From: Burkholderiaceae bacterium
GTDB taxonomy: Bacteria > Pseudomonadota > Gammaproteobacteria > Burkholderiales > Burkholderiaceae_C
Reading direction: 5' to 3'
DNA: 7,260 nucleotides
Assembly: GCA_023262365.1 (NCBI GenBank)
Contig: JALRBF010000280.1
Coordinates: forward strand, 1 to 7,260
The notes beneath the pieces are model-generated. The model was not told the DNA's origin. It was given only the letters and a program-made list of their open reading frames with translations, and made no database searches. The stretch's first letter is position 1; each line of letters opens with the position of its first letter. A program made the translations under genes and the position numbers. Below, piece after piece: positions 1-6,948 of the stretch.

Positions 1-1
1 G

Positions 2-676
2 CGCGTGCTTGACATTGGCAACAGCCGCGAGTTGTGCGGCGGCACCCACGTGCAGCGCACCGGTGACATCGGTTTGTTCAAAGTGGTGGCGCAAAGCGGG
101 GTGGCCGCTGGGGTGCGCCGCATCGAAGCCGTGACAGGCGAGCACGCGCTGGCGTACGTGCAGGGCCTGGAGCAGCACGTGGAGCAAGCCGCACAGGCCC
201 TGCGCGCCGCGCCCGCCGAACTGGCCCAGCGTATTGGTGCGTTGCAAGAGCAACTGCGCGGGTTAGAGCGCGAACGCGATGCCCTGAAAGGCAAACTGGC
301 TTCCAGCCAGGGCGACGAACTGGTGCAACAAGCGCAGTTGGTGGGCGGGGTGCAATTGCTGGTGGCCGCGCTGCCCGGGGCTGATGCCAAGGCCTTGCGC
401 GAGACGCTCGACCAGCTCAAGCAAAAACTCAAATCAGCCGCCGTGCTGTTGGTGTCGGTGCAGGGTGACAAGGTGCAGTTGGCCGCCGGCGTCACGCCCG
501 ACGCTGTGGGCAAGCTACGCGCCGGCGAGTGGGTAAACCACGCCGCGCAAGCCGTGGGCGGCAAAGGCGGCGGCAAGCCCGACATGGCCATGGCCGGCGG
601 CACCGAGCCGCAGCAGGTGCCCCAGGCGCTTGAGGCGGCCCGCGCCTGGGCCCAAGCCAAGCTGCAAGCGGCTTAA
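2..676 (+). CDS. alaS: Alanyl-tRNA synthetase, C-terminal part (5' truncated by window edge)
   Basis: This is the last ~224 residues of cytoplasmic alanyl-tRNA synthetase, which charges tRNA-Ala and hydrolyses mischarged Ser/Gly-tRNA-Ala. The visible part opens inside the editing domain: the ELCGGTH motif supplies the C-x3-H half of its zinc/active site and is followed by a conserved RTGDIGLF stretch. Next comes a helical, probably coiled-coil segment (about residues 50-105 of the visible part). The end is the C-Ala/DHHA1 domain with its glycine-rich [16 protein letters not shown] signature. The frame is open to the left edge, so the GTG at base 5 is internal and not a start; the full protein is normally about 870-880 residues. 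The TAA stop at 674-676 overlaps the stop codon of the convergent trmB gene. Identity is secure. Confidence 0.97.
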   Translation, partial: RVLDIGNSRELCGGTHVQRTGDIGLFKVVAQSGVAAGVRRIEAVTGEHALAYVQGLEQHVEQAAQALRAAPAELAQRIGALQEQLRGLERERDALKGKLASSQGDELVQQAQLVGGVQLLVAALPGADAKALRETLDQLKQKLKSAAVLLVSVQGDKVQLAAGVTPDAVGKLRAGEWVNHAAQAVGGKGGGKPDMAMAGGTEPQQVPQALEAARAWAQAKLQAA

Positions 677-1389
677 GCTGGGCGCGTAAACACCACGTCC
701 CACACGCCGTGGCCTAGCCGAAGGCCACGGGTTTCGAATTTGGTGCGTGGCCGGTACGCCGGGCGCGTGGCGTAGCCGCTGGCGTCGCTTGCCGTGTTGC
801 GTAAAGTCGTGCAGCCTTGCAGCACCGCCAGCATGTGCTCGGCGTAGGGCTGCCAGTCGGTGGCGCAGTGCACGTAGCCGCCCGGGGCCAACCGGCTGGC
901 CACCATGGCCACCCAGTCGGGTTGCACCAGGCGGCGTTTGTGGTGGCGTTTTTTGTGCCAGGGGTCAGGAAAAAACACATGCACCCCGGCCAAGCTGGCC
1001 GCCGGCACCATGTGCTGCAACACCTCCACCGCGTCGTGCGCCACGATGCGCACGTTGGACAAGGCCCCCTCATGCACGCGCTTGAGCAACGCGCCCACGC
1101 CGGGCTCGTGCACCTCGCAGCACAAAAAATCTCGGTCTGGCATGGCGTGCGCAATTTGCGCCGTGGCCTCACCCATGCCAAAGCCCACCTCCAGCACCAC
1201 CGGGGCGGTGCGGCCAAACACCTCGGGCCAGCGCAGCGCCTGCACGGCGTAGGGCACCAGCACGCGTGGCCCCACCTCGGCCAGGGCACGGGCTTGCGCG
1301 GCCGTGGTGCGGCCGGCGCGGCGCACAAAACTTCGGATGCGCTGCGGATACTCAACGTCAAAAGGCACACTCATGGTCGCGCGCATCAT
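673..1389 (-). CDS. trmB: tRNA (guanine-N7-)-methyltransferase TrmB
   Basis: This enzyme methylates G46 in the tRNA variable loop to m7G using S-adenosylmethionine. In the 238-residue reading, the SAM-binding motif I is EVGFGMGE (about 67-74), followed by a CEVHEPGVG segment (about 91-99). The family signature [15 protein letters not shown] spans about 139-153. The C-terminal substrate motif TKFETRG is near 216-222, before the conserved ending around DVVFTR. Length fits the family (about 230-240). I chose the ATG at 1389 because it forms an ATGA overlap with the gluQRS stop, typical of translational coupling, and has a GGGG run just upstream. ATG codons at 1386 and 1374 (protein beginning MSVPF) are in frame and equally possible. 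The frame stays open upstream to about 1737, but that part overlaps gluQRS and is not TrmB sequence. Confidence 0.95.
   Translation of the reverse strand: MMRATMSVPFDVEYPQRIRSFVRRAGRTTAAQARALAEVGPRVLVPYAVQALRWPEVFGRTAPVVLEVGFGMGEATAQIAHAMPDRDFLCCEVHEPGVGALLKRVHEGALSNVRIVAHDAVEVLQHMVPAASLAGVHVFFPDPWHKKRHHKRRLVQPDWVAMVASRLAPGGYVHCATDWQPYAEHMLAVLQGCTTLRNTASDASGYATRPAYRPRTKFETRGLRLGHGVWDVVFTRPA
707..730. repeat. Perfect 8-bp inverted repeat inside the 3' end of trmB, downstream of alaS
   Basis: CCGTGGCC (707-714) pairs perfectly with GGCCACGG (723-730) around an eight-base loop. It lies 30 bases past the alaS stop and within the conserved C-terminal codons of trmB on the other strand. On the + strand it is followed by GTTTCGAATTT, not a real U-run, so it is at best a weak or factor-assisted terminator for alaS. 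It may be a coincidence of GC-rich coding sequence. Confidence 0.35.
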
Positions 1390-2276
1390 AAACCCCAGCG
1401 CTGCGCCCACTGCGCCACGGCTTGTGCCAACCAGTGCGGCACCGGTTGCCACGCCTGTGGCGCGTGCAGCGCCAACGCCTGTGCCGCCTGGGTAAGGGTG
1501 TGGCGCACCTCGGCGTCGGTCTCGGTTGCCACAGCCGCCGCGCCGGTTTGCTTGGATAGCTTGTGGCCTTCCGCGTTGCGCACCAGCGGCGTGTGCAAGT
1601 AGCGCAAGCGCGGCAGCCCCAGCACCTGCTGCAGCAGGCGTTGGCGCGGGGTGTTGTCGACCAAATCCTCGCCGCGTACCACGTCGGTGATGCCCTGCGC
1701 GGCGTCGTCTACCACCACCGCCAGTTGGTAGGCCCACAGCCCATCGGCGCGGCGCAACACCACGTCACCCACCTCACGCGCAAGCCACTGCTGCTGCCAG
1801 CCCAACCGCCGGTCGTGCCAGCGCAGCCAGCCTGCTCGCTGCGTGTGCAGGCGCCATGCGCGTACCGGCTTGCCGTGGGTGCCGTGGCGGCAGGTGCCCG
1901 GGTAGGGCAGCACCTGCCCGGTGGCCAGTGCGCCGCCATGGGCCCGCGCAATGTCTTGGCGCGAGCACGCGCAGCCGTACACCAAGCCGGCACGCTGCAG
2001 CTGCGCCAATGCGCCGGCGTAAGCCGCACCGCGTTGGCGTTGGTGCCACACGGGGCCGTCTGGGTGCAGGCCACACGCAGCGAGCTGGCGCAAAATTTGC
2101 GCCTCGGCCTCGGGCACGCAGCGCGGCGTGTCCACGTCTTCAATGCGCACCCACCATTGGCCACCGTGTGCCTTGGCGTCAAGCCAGCTGGCTAGCGCCG
2201 CCACCATGGAGCCCGCGTGCAGCGGCCCGGTGGGCGAGGGCGCGTAACGCCCCACGTAGCGCGGGGTAACCATCAT
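1386..2276 (-). CDS. gluQ: Glutamyl-Q tRNA(Asp) synthetase GluQRS
   Basis: This is a truncated glutamyl-tRNA synthetase paralogue that activates glutamate and attaches it to the queuosine base at position 34 of tRNA-Asp instead of to a tRNA 3' end. The 296-residue product (E. coli YadB is 308) keeps the class I catalytic core and lacks the anticodon-binding domain. The HIGH-type motif lies in [10 protein letters not shown] (about 14-23). Zinc-ligand candidates are C102 and C104 (GCACS), Y125 and C129 (YPGTC). [14 protein letters not shown] (about 199-212) is typical of the GluRS fold, and HKLSKQ (238-243) is the KMSKS equivalent. ATG codons at 2276 and 2273 are the plausible starts; a TTG at 2297 would add seven residues. 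No clear Shine-Dalgarno is seen. It is first in a two-gene unit with trmB (4-base overlap) and diverges from the gene at 2358. Confidence 0.95.
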   Translation of the reverse strand: MMVTPRYVGRYAPSPTGPLHAGSMVAALASWLDAKAHGGQWWVRIEDVDTPRCVPEAEAQILRQLAACGLHPDGPVWHQRQRGAAYAGALAQLQRAGLVYGCACSRQDIARAHGGALATGQVLPYPGTCRHGTHGKPVRAWRLHTQRAGWLRWHDRRLGWQQQWLAREVGDVVLRRADGLWAYQLAVVVDDAAQGITDVVRGEDLVDNTPRQRLLQQVLGLPRLRYLHTPLVRNAEGHKLSKQTGAAAVATETDAEVRHTLTQAAQALALHAPQAWQPVPHWLAQAVAQWAQRWGL

Positions 2277-2357
2277 CGCGTCATGGTAAGCGCACAACGG
2301 CGGTGCATTACGGTAAACTCGCTATCTACTTAATATTTTTAACTCACTATCCTCTTC
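2277..2357. promoter_or_regulatory. Divergent intergenic region between gluQ and the NYN-like gene
   Basis: This 81-base spacer must hold the promoters for both divergent units. It contains an AT-rich island (about 2326-2345) in otherwise GC-rich DNA. TAATAT at 2331-2336 is a possible rightward -10 element, but the spaced -35 candidate (TTACGG, 2308-2313) is poor. The bases before the ATG at 2358 are a pyrimidine tract (TCCTCTTC) with no Shine-Dalgarno, so that gene may start translation without one. These are weak motif readings. Confidence 0.3.
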
Positions 2358-3242
2358 ATGAACTACCCCCCACGGGTTGCCTTTGGCGAAGGCAATGGTC
2401 GCCGCGGCGGCAAAAATTTCGCATCCAACAAACCCTCCACCGGGCCCAATAAAGGCCACGGTCCACGTGAACACGGCGCCCGAGGCGCATGCGTGGCGCT
2501 GGTTGAGGCGCGCTACTTGCAGTGGCTGCTTGAGGCCGACAGCGAGGGCGCTGAGGCCGTGGCACCGGCTCAAGTGGCGGGCATGTTGCAACAGGCCTTG
2601 GCGGCCAATGGCAAGACACTCGACGTGCAGCGCGTGTACTGGTACACCGATGCGCCCACCACCGAACTGGTGGACGGGTTGGTGCCGCGTGCCGTGGTGG
2701 CCGACGACGACCACAGCAGCGCCCAGGCCATTGAGCGCGACCTGCGCGCCGTGGCCGAGCACAAGGGCTTTGCCCATGTGATTTTGGCCAGCGACGCCAG
2801 CGCGCTGCGCGACGCCGTGGACGCGGTGCAACTGCGCGGTGTGCTGGTGCACCAACTCACCGACGAGTCGGCGCAAGACTTTGCCGCCACCACCGAAGAA
2901 GACCCCGCCTGGGCCCAGTTGCTGGCGCAGGCCGACAGTCGCGTGTGGTTCAAGCCGTCAGCGTGGCCATCACGCGGCGCGCGCGCGCCTAGGGCGGCGC
3001 AAGACGTCTCGCGTGAAGACCCGCGCCGCGACGAGGTGCAGGCTGTGGTGCGCGAGTGGTGGGAGTCGCGCGACGAGGACACGCGCGCCGATATCTTGGC
3101 CTCGGTTCAGGTCAATCGCGGCATTCCGCAAGAAATCGACCGCGAACTGCTGGGCCTGGCGCGTGACCGCCTAGACCGGCCGCTTAACCTAGAAGAAAAG
3201 CGCATCATGCGCGACGCGCTGCGCGCCAGCGCGGGGGTGTAA
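2358..3242 (+). CDS. Putative NYN/PIN-like domain protein, possibly catalytically degenerate
   Basis: I do not recognise this 294-residue protein firmly. The first ~43 residues are Gly/Arg/Lys/Asn-rich and probably disordered. The segment at about 44-168 reads like a NYN (LabA/DUF88, PIN-like) fold: a hydrophobic strand ACVALVEARYL where NYN proteins have an IDxxN-type motif, RVYWYTDAP (92-100), then an acidic helix and strand, FAHVILASDASALRDAV (138-154), ending in GVLVHQL. NYN domains are metal-dependent RNases. Here the first Asp appears to be Glu50, and the usual SGDxD motif appears as ASDAS, so activity is doubtful. The C-terminal ~75 residues (220-294) are charged and helical, with REWWESRDEDTRADIL and a Leu/Arg-rich end. 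No signal peptide or membrane segment is seen. The ATG at 2358 has no Shine-Dalgarno. The stop lies three bases from the stop of the convergent transporter gene. The protein is real by codon use; its function is unassigned. Confidence 0.8.
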   Translation: MNYPPRVAFGEGNGRRGGKNFASNKPSTGPNKGHGPREHGARGACVALVEARYLQWLLEADSEGAEAVAPAQVAGMLQQALAANGKTLDVQRVYWYTDAPTTELVDGLVPRAVVADDDHSSAQAIERDLRAVAEHKGFAHVILASDASALRDAVDAVQLRGVLVHQLTDESAQDFAATTEEDPAWAQLLAQADSRVWFKPSAWPSRGARAPRAAQDVSREDPRRDEVQAVVREWWESRDEDTRADILASVQVNRGIPQEIDRELLGLARDRLDRPLNLEEKRIMRDALRASAGV

Positions 3243-3245
3243 GAC

Positions 3246-3806
3246 CTAGACAGTCGCCTGCGGCACCCAAGCGCGCAGATGCGTGAGCATCAGCCGGTAG
3301 GGTGCCAGCAGCAGCACCGCCATGAGCCATTTCACGCTCAAATCGCCTGCGCCCAGCATGAGCCAGTTGAACTCGGTGCCATAAAACGCAATAAAAAAGA
3401 AAATCAGCGTATCCAGCACCGAGGCCAGCACCGAGCCCACCAGCGGGGCCTGCCACCACCGGCCTTGGCGCAGACGGTTAAACACCGCAATATCGAGCCA
3501 CTGCGCGCTTAAAAACGCCGCGCCCGAGGCCAGCGCAATGCGCGGGTCTGCCAGCCACAGCGACAGCGCCACGGCCAGCGTAAACCCCCACCACGCCACG
3601 CGCCGGGCGGCCCGGGCGTCCACCGCGCGGTTGGTTAGGTCGGTGACCAAAAACACCAACGGGTACACAAACGCACCCCAGGTAAGCCAGTCGTTAATGG
3701 GGTATTGCACGGCCAGGTTGGCGGCCAGCATCACCAACGCCATGGCCACCACGGGCCGCCATAGGGTGGCCAAGCTGGCCGAGGGGGTGGAGACAGAGGA
3801 ATTCAT
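3246..3806 (-). CDS. VUT family membrane protein, probable queuosine precursor transporter (YhhQ/QueT type)
   Basis: This 186-residue inner-membrane protein has about six hydrophobic segments: near 17-34, 43-56, 70-86, 90-106, 120-141 and 156-172. Family hallmarks are YPLVFLVTDLTNR (48-60), ASGAAFLSAQWLDIAVFNRLR (93-113) and WWQAPLVGSVLASVLDT (117-133), followed by the aromatic FFFIAF helix. These match the VUT/PF02592 family, whose characterised member YhhQ imports the queuosine precursors preQ0/preQ1. It is shorter than E. coli YhhQ (about 221), mainly at the N terminus. The ATG at 3806 is the only good start; the Shine-Dalgarno is weak. It diverges from soxC and converges on the NYN-like gene. 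The nearby gluQ acts on queuosine-tRNA, which supports a queuosine role, but substrate specificity within the family cannot be read from sequence alone. No preQ1 riboswitch is evident upstream. Confidence 0.88.
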   Translation of the reverse strand: MNSSVSTPSASLATLWRPVVAMALVMLAANLAVQYPINDWLTWGAFVYPLVFLVTDLTNRAVDARAARRVAWWGFTLAVALSLWLADPRIALASGAAFLSAQWLDIAVFNRLRQGRWWQAPLVGSVLASVLDTLIFFFIAFYGTEFNWLMLGAGDLSVKWLMAVLLLAPYRLMLTHLRAWVPQATV

Positions 3807-3934
3807 GAGGGCTATTGTCGCACCGCGCCGGGGGTCAGTTGGCGCAGGCCCGGCTGATAGGCTAGGGTAAACCCCACTATAAATATCAGCAGTTAAGCAT
3901 AAACTAATTAAAAAAGCGACTGGAGCGTCAAGGC
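3807..3934. promoter_or_regulatory. Divergent spacer upstream of soxC with AT-rich promoter-like island
   Basis: These 128 bases separate the minus-strand transporter gene from soxC. Bases about 3876-3916 are strikingly AT-rich against the GC-rich flanks. TATAAA at 3878-3883 is a fair -10 element for soxC, with a poor -35 candidate CTGATA at 3854-3859 (18-base spacing). GGAG at 3922-3925, nine bases before the soxC ATG at 3935, is the ribosome binding site. Sox clusters are often thiosulfate-inducible through an ArsR-type repressor, but I could not identify a convincing operator and no regulator gene lies in the window. Confidence 0.35.
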
Positions 3935-5272
3935 ATGAACTCCCTAACCGATCAACCCATTGGCCGCGTGGTGCCAGCGCCCGAAGGGCACATCAGTGGC
4001 GAACAACTCGAGCAGGCGCGAACGGCGCGCCGCCAGTTCATGGGCAAAGCGCTGGCCATGGGTGCCGGCGCCGTGGCCGCCGGGCGGGCAGTTGCCGCAC
4101 CCAAGGGCGAAGACGCGATTTTAAAATTGCCGGCTCACACCAAGGGGTTGGGCAAGCCCGTGGCGGCGCTGGGCTATGGCGTGCCCAGTCAGTGGGAGGG
4201 CAACTTGCAACGGCGCGAAAGCCCGGGTTTGACCCGCGTGTCGCAGGCCTCGGTGAGTTTTTGTCCGCTGCAAGGCCTGTTTGGCATCATCACGCCCAGC
4301 GGCTTGCATTTTGAGCGCCACCACCAAGGGTGGTGGGACATTGACCCGTCTCAACATCGCCTGATGGTCAATGGCTTGGTCAAGCGCCAGCGCGTGTTTA
4401 CCATGGACGATTTGATGCGCTTACCCAGCGTCTCGCGCATTCACTTTATTGAGTGCGGCGCCAACTCGGGCCCCGAGTGGGGCAACGTGGCCTTGCCCAC
4501 GGTGCAGTACACGCACGGCATGATCAGCTGCGCTGAGTTCACCGGTGTGTTGCTCTCCACGTTGCTTGAAATGTGCGGCGTGGACAAGAAAAACGGCAAG
4601 TACGTGCTGGCCGAGGGCGCCGATGGCTCGAGCATGACGCGCACCCTTGCCATGGACCGCGCCATGGACGACGTGGTGGTGGCCTGGGGCATGAACGGCG
4701 AAATGCTGCGCCCAGAAAACGGCTACCCCTTGCGTTTGGTGGTGCCCGGTGTGCAGGGCGTGAGCTGGGTTAAGTATTTGCGTCGCATTGAGGTGGGCGA
4801 CCAGCGCTACGGCACCAAAGACGAGAGCATTCACTACGTGGACCTCATGCCCGATGGCACGCATCGCCAATACACCTCGATCCAAGAGTGCAAGAGCGTC
4901 ATCACCACCCCCTCGGGTGGGCAAACGCTGCTCGACCAGGGCTACTACAACGTCACCGGTCTGGCTTGGTCTGGGCGGGGCAGCGTCAAACGGGTTGATG
5001 TGTCGGTGGACGGTGGGCGCAACTGGCGCACCGCGCGGCTTGAAACCCCGGTGTTGTCAAAGGCGCTCACGCGTTTCAACATCGACTGGGTATGGGACGG
5101 CAAGCCCGCCATTTTGATGAGCCGCGCCATTGACAGCACCGGCTACGTGCAACCCTCACTCAACGCGCTGCGTGCGGTGCGCGGCACGCGCTCCATCTAC
5201 CACAACAACGCCATCAAATCATGGCGTGTGGGCAGCAACGGTGAAGTCACCAACGTGCAGGTCAACGGATGA
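3935..5272 (+). CDS. soxC: SoxC, molybdenum sulfane (sulfite) dehydrogenase subunit
   Basis: SoxC is the molybdopterin catalytic subunit of periplasmic SoxCD, which oxidises the outer sulfane sulfur of SoxY-cysteine-S-sulfate and yields six electrons. The 445-residue protein has an N-terminal Tat signal (RR at 32-33 in ARRQFMGKAL, followed by an Ala/Gly-rich hydrophobic stretch with probable cleavage after the AVAA near 52-55), so it is exported folded with its cofactor. FERHHQG (126-132) and the block around Cys174 (FIECGANSGPEW) are SoxC hallmarks; Cys174 is the predicted molybdenum ligand. THGMISCAEFTGVLLSTLL follows (193-211). About 295-430 is the Ig-like Mo-cofactor dimerisation domain, including VSVDGGRNW (356-364). 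Length matches the family. The ATG at 3935 follows GGAG at good spacing. It overlaps soxD by ATGA (5269-5272), so the two subunits are probably translationally coupled. Only one of 50 glycines uses GGA (the last codon). Confidence 0.96.
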   Translation: MNSLTDQPIGRVVPAPEGHISGEQLEQARTARRQFMGKALAMGAGAVAAGRAVAAPKGEDAILKLPAHTKGLGKPVAALGYGVPSQWEGNLQRRESPGLTRVSQASVSFCPLQGLFGIITPSGLHFERHHQGWWDIDPSQHRLMVNGLVKRQRVFTMDDLMRLPSVSRIHFIECGANSGPEWGNVALPTVQYTHGMISCAEFTGVLLSTLLEMCGVDKKNGKYVLAEGADGSSMTRTLAMDRAMDDVVVAWGMNGEMLRPENGYPLRLVVPGVQGVSWVKYLRRIEVGDQRYGTKDESIHYVDLMPDGTHRQYTSIQECKSVITTPSGGQTLLDQGYYNVTGLAWSGRGSVKRVDVSVDGGRNWRTARLETPVLSKALTRFNIDWVWDGKPAILMSRAIDSTGYVQPSLNALRAVRGTRSIYHNNAIKSWRVGSNGEVTNVQVNG

Positions 5273-6345
5273 AACACCTTACAAAAAAAATCTTCGCCCT
5301 GACCCTTGCGGGCAGCGTGTGGGCGCCTTGGGCTTTGGCTGCCGGCACCGCGCCTTGGCACAACATTGGTCGCGACGCCACCGCCGACGAGGTGGCCGCG
5401 TGGGACATCGACGTACGTCCCGACTTTAAGGGCCTACCCGCTGGCAGCGGCAGCGTAGCGCGCGGTGCCGAGGTGTGGGAGGCGCAGTGCGCGCTTTGCC
5501 ACGGCGTGTTTGGCGAAAGCAACGAGGTGTTTACCCCCATTGTGGGCGGTACTACGGCCAAAGACATTGAAACCGGTCGTGTGGCGAACTTGTTGCCCGC
5601 CAAGCAGTGGCCCCAGCGCAGCACCATCATGAAGGTGCCCACCTTGTCCACGCTATGGGACTACATCAACCGTGCCATGCCATGGAACGCGCCTAAGAGC
5701 CTCTCTGCGGATGAAGTCTATGCCGTCACTGCATATATTCTGAACTTGGCTGAAGTCGTTCCTGAGGACTTTACGTTATCAAACAAAAACATAGCTGACG
5801 TGCAGAAACGCTTGCCAAACCGCAACGGCATGGCGGCATACGAACCGTTGTGGGATATCAAGGCAAAAGGTGACGTCAAGGCAGTGGCTTGTATGAAGGA
5901 CTGTATTGCGGACGTCAAACTGGTTTCCAGCTTACCGGACCACGCCCGTGACGCCCACGGTAACCTGGCAAAGCAAAACCGCATCATCGGTCCAGTACGC
6001 GGAGCGGATACGACAAAACCGCCACCGCCCACATTATCGGCGGCATTGACAGCCTCTGGGGATGCTGGGGCGCCGACGATCCGTGCAAGCGGGGACATGA
6101 AGGTCTTGCTAACAGCCCAAGCCTGTACTGCATGCCATGGGATGAAACAAAAACTGGTCGGACCCGGATTCAAGCAGGTGGCTGATAAATACCAGGGTAA
6201 ACCCGGAGTGATCGACTATCTCGTCAAAAAGATCCAGGGAGGAGGCTCGGGAGTCTGGGGCCCCGTGCCCATGCCGGCCCAGGCGCAGTTGAAGGAGGCC
6301 GATGCACGAGTGATCGCGGAATGGCTGGCCGCTGGTGCCCACTGA
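5269..6345 (+). CDS. soxD: SoxD, diheme cytochrome c subunit of sulfane dehydrogenase
   Basis: SoxD takes electrons from the SoxC molybdenum site and passes them to the respiratory chain in the periplasm. The 358-residue protein begins with a Sec signal peptide (KK, then a hydrophobic core, cleavage probably after ALA at about residue 24). The first cytochrome domain has heme motif CALCH (74-78) with M137 in RAMPWNAPKSL as likely sixth ligand. A central segment holds the conserved pair C208/C212 (ACMKDC). After a Pro-rich linker (about 242-272) the second domain has CTACH (286-290) with M335 in PVPMPA as likely ligand. The start overlaps the soxC stop (ATGA). Base and codon use change sharply near base 5700 (residue ~144): before it no glycine is GGA, after it 7 of 19 are; GC is about 63% over 5281-5700 and about 50% over 5701-5940. 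The frame stays intact, so the product looks functional, but the gene appears mosaic. Confidence 0.95.
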   Translation: MKHLTKKIFALTLAGSVWAPWALAAGTAPWHNIGRDATADEVAAWDIDVRPDFKGLPAGSGSVARGAEVWEAQCALCHGVFGESNEVFTPIVGGTTAKDIETGRVANLLPAKQWPQRSTIMKVPTLSTLWDYINRAMPWNAPKSLSADEVYAVTAYILNLAEVVPEDFTLSNKNIADVQKRLPNRNGMAAYEPLWDIKAKGDVKAVACMKDCIADVKLVSSLPDHARDAHGNLAKQNRIIGPVRGADTTKPPPPTLSAALTASGDAGAPTIRASGDMKVLLTAQACTACHGMKQKLVGPGFKQVADKYQGKPGVIDYLVKKIQGGGSGVWGPVPMPAQAQLKEADARVIAEWLAAGAH

Positions 6346-6445
6346 TCCCCCATTGGGCGTAAAGGGAAACCCTGAGGCTAAGCGCCTGAATGTTTTGTAG
6401 TATCGGTTTTAATTCACGTGATGTGATCATTGAAGGAGTTGAAGA
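6346..6445 (+). promoter_or_regulatory. soxD-soxY spacer with possible internal promoter and strong RBS
   Basis: This 100-base gap breaks the otherwise tight sox operon. TTTAAT at 6408-6413 matches five of six -10 consensus bases, with a weak -35 candidate CTGAAT at 6386-6391 (16-base spacing). Just downstream are the palindrome CACGTG (6415-6420) and a tandem GTGAT repeat (6418-6427), possible protein-binding sequence. AAGGAG at 6433-6438, seven bases before the soxY ATG, is a near-ideal ribosome binding site and fixes the start. A small hairpin (AGGG/CCCT, 6363-6373) is too short to count as a terminator. Confidence 0.35.
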
Positions 6446-6901
6446 ATGAAAGTGACCCGCAGAGATGCAATCCGTACCACTGGTGCGCTTGGGACTTTGG
6501 TCAGTTTGGGCCTACTGACGGCCGAGCAGGCTGCCGCCGCGGAGAGCCGCCCCGAGTTTGCGAGCAAGACGCTATCCGGCGCCCTAGAGGCTATCGGCGG
6601 AAAGCCGGTTGAGAGCGACAAAATAGCAGTTATCGCGCCGGATATTGCGGAAAACGGGGCGGTAGTCCCTGTCGCGACGGAGAGCAAGATACCCGGCACC
6701 ACCGATGTTTGGTTCTTGGTTGAGAACAATCCCCAGCCGCTAGCGGCGCACTTTGGCTTTCCTTCCGGGACGGCCCCGGAGGTCAAGACTCGTGTCAAGA
6801 TGGGCAAGACCTCGGACATCATCGTGGTCGCCAAGGCCGACGGCAAGCTGTATATGGCCAAAAAAGAGACCAAAGTGACCCTTGGTGGTTGTGGCGGTTA
6901 A
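6446..6901 (+). CDS. soxY: SoxY, sulfur-carrier subunit of the Sox complex
   Basis: SoxY is the periplasmic carrier to which thiosulfate-derived sulfur is covalently bound while SoxAX, SoxB and SoxCD act on it; it works as a heterodimer with SoxZ. The 151-residue protein has an N-terminal Tat signal (TRRDAIRTTGAL, RR at 5-6, then a hydrophobic stretch and an AEQAAAAES cleavage region near 27-35). The Ig-like body contains PVATESKIPGTTDVWFLVENNPQP (about 74-97), typical of the family. It ends in VTLGGCGG, with the substrate-binding cysteine at residue 149 on the flexible GGCGG arm, so the carrier is predicted to be competent. The start is set by AAGGAG at 6433-6438. SoxZ follows after 47 bases. 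Codon choice includes AGA, ATA and four CTA among about 11 leucines, unlike soxC, so it may share the foreign origin of the end of soxD. Confidence 0.96.
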   Translation: MKVTRRDAIRTTGALGTLVSLGLLTAEQAAAAESRPEFASKTLSGALEAIGGKPVESDKIAVIAPDIAENGAVVPVATESKIPGTTDVWFLVENNPQPLAAHFGFPSGTAPEVKTRVKMGKTSDIIVVAKADGKLYMAKKETKVTLGGCGG

Positions 6902-6948
6902 TTGGCGGAACGGATTGAACAACATTCACTGGATTTAGGAGTAGAAAC
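6902..6948 (+). promoter_or_regulatory. soxY-soxZ spacer with ribosome binding site
   Basis: A 47-base gap within the soxYZ pair. AGGAG at 6937-6941, seven bases before the ATG at 6949, is the Shine-Dalgarno and favours that start over the in-frame ATG at 6961. No terminator-like hairpin is seen, consistent with cotranscription of soxY and soxZ. Confidence 0.5.

Noticed and set aside
817..1602. Long + strand open frame (261 codons) opposite trmB and gluQ
   Set aside because: It lies wholly antisense to two well-supported genes, has a His/Gln/Ala-rich composition expected of antisense GC-rich coding DNA, and has no recognisable motif.
1390..1737. In-frame upstream extension of trmB giving a 354-residue protein
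   Set aside because: The extra residues are a shadow of gluQ in another frame, rich in Arg/Gly/Ala with no TrmB similarity; the ATG cluster at 1374-1389 fits the family length.
1563..2195. Long + strand open frame (210 codons) opposite gluQ
   Set aside because: It is antisense to a conserved catalytic gene and shows no family motif; open antisense frames are common at this GC content.
3876..3916. SoxR-type (ArsR family) operator before soxC
   Set aside because: I looked for a clear inverted repeat in the AT-rich island and found only short, imperfect TTAA-type symmetry, not enough to claim an operator.
4421..4924. Minus-strand open frame of 167 codons inside soxC
   Set aside because: It is a mirror of the conserved molybdenum domain of SoxC, with His/Ala/Val-rich composition and no RBS or motif.
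5632..5645. Inverted repeat AAGGTG/CACCTT in soxD
   Set aside because: It is a six-base stem with a two-base centre inside coding sequence and no U-run; it is probably chance.
5676..6140. Ten-base direct repeat catgccatgg at 5676-5685 and 6131-6140, bracketing much of the compositionally odd segment
   Set aside because: A ten-base match is expected by chance several times in 7 kb, and both copies lie in conserved coding sequence, so it is not evidence of an insertion boundary.
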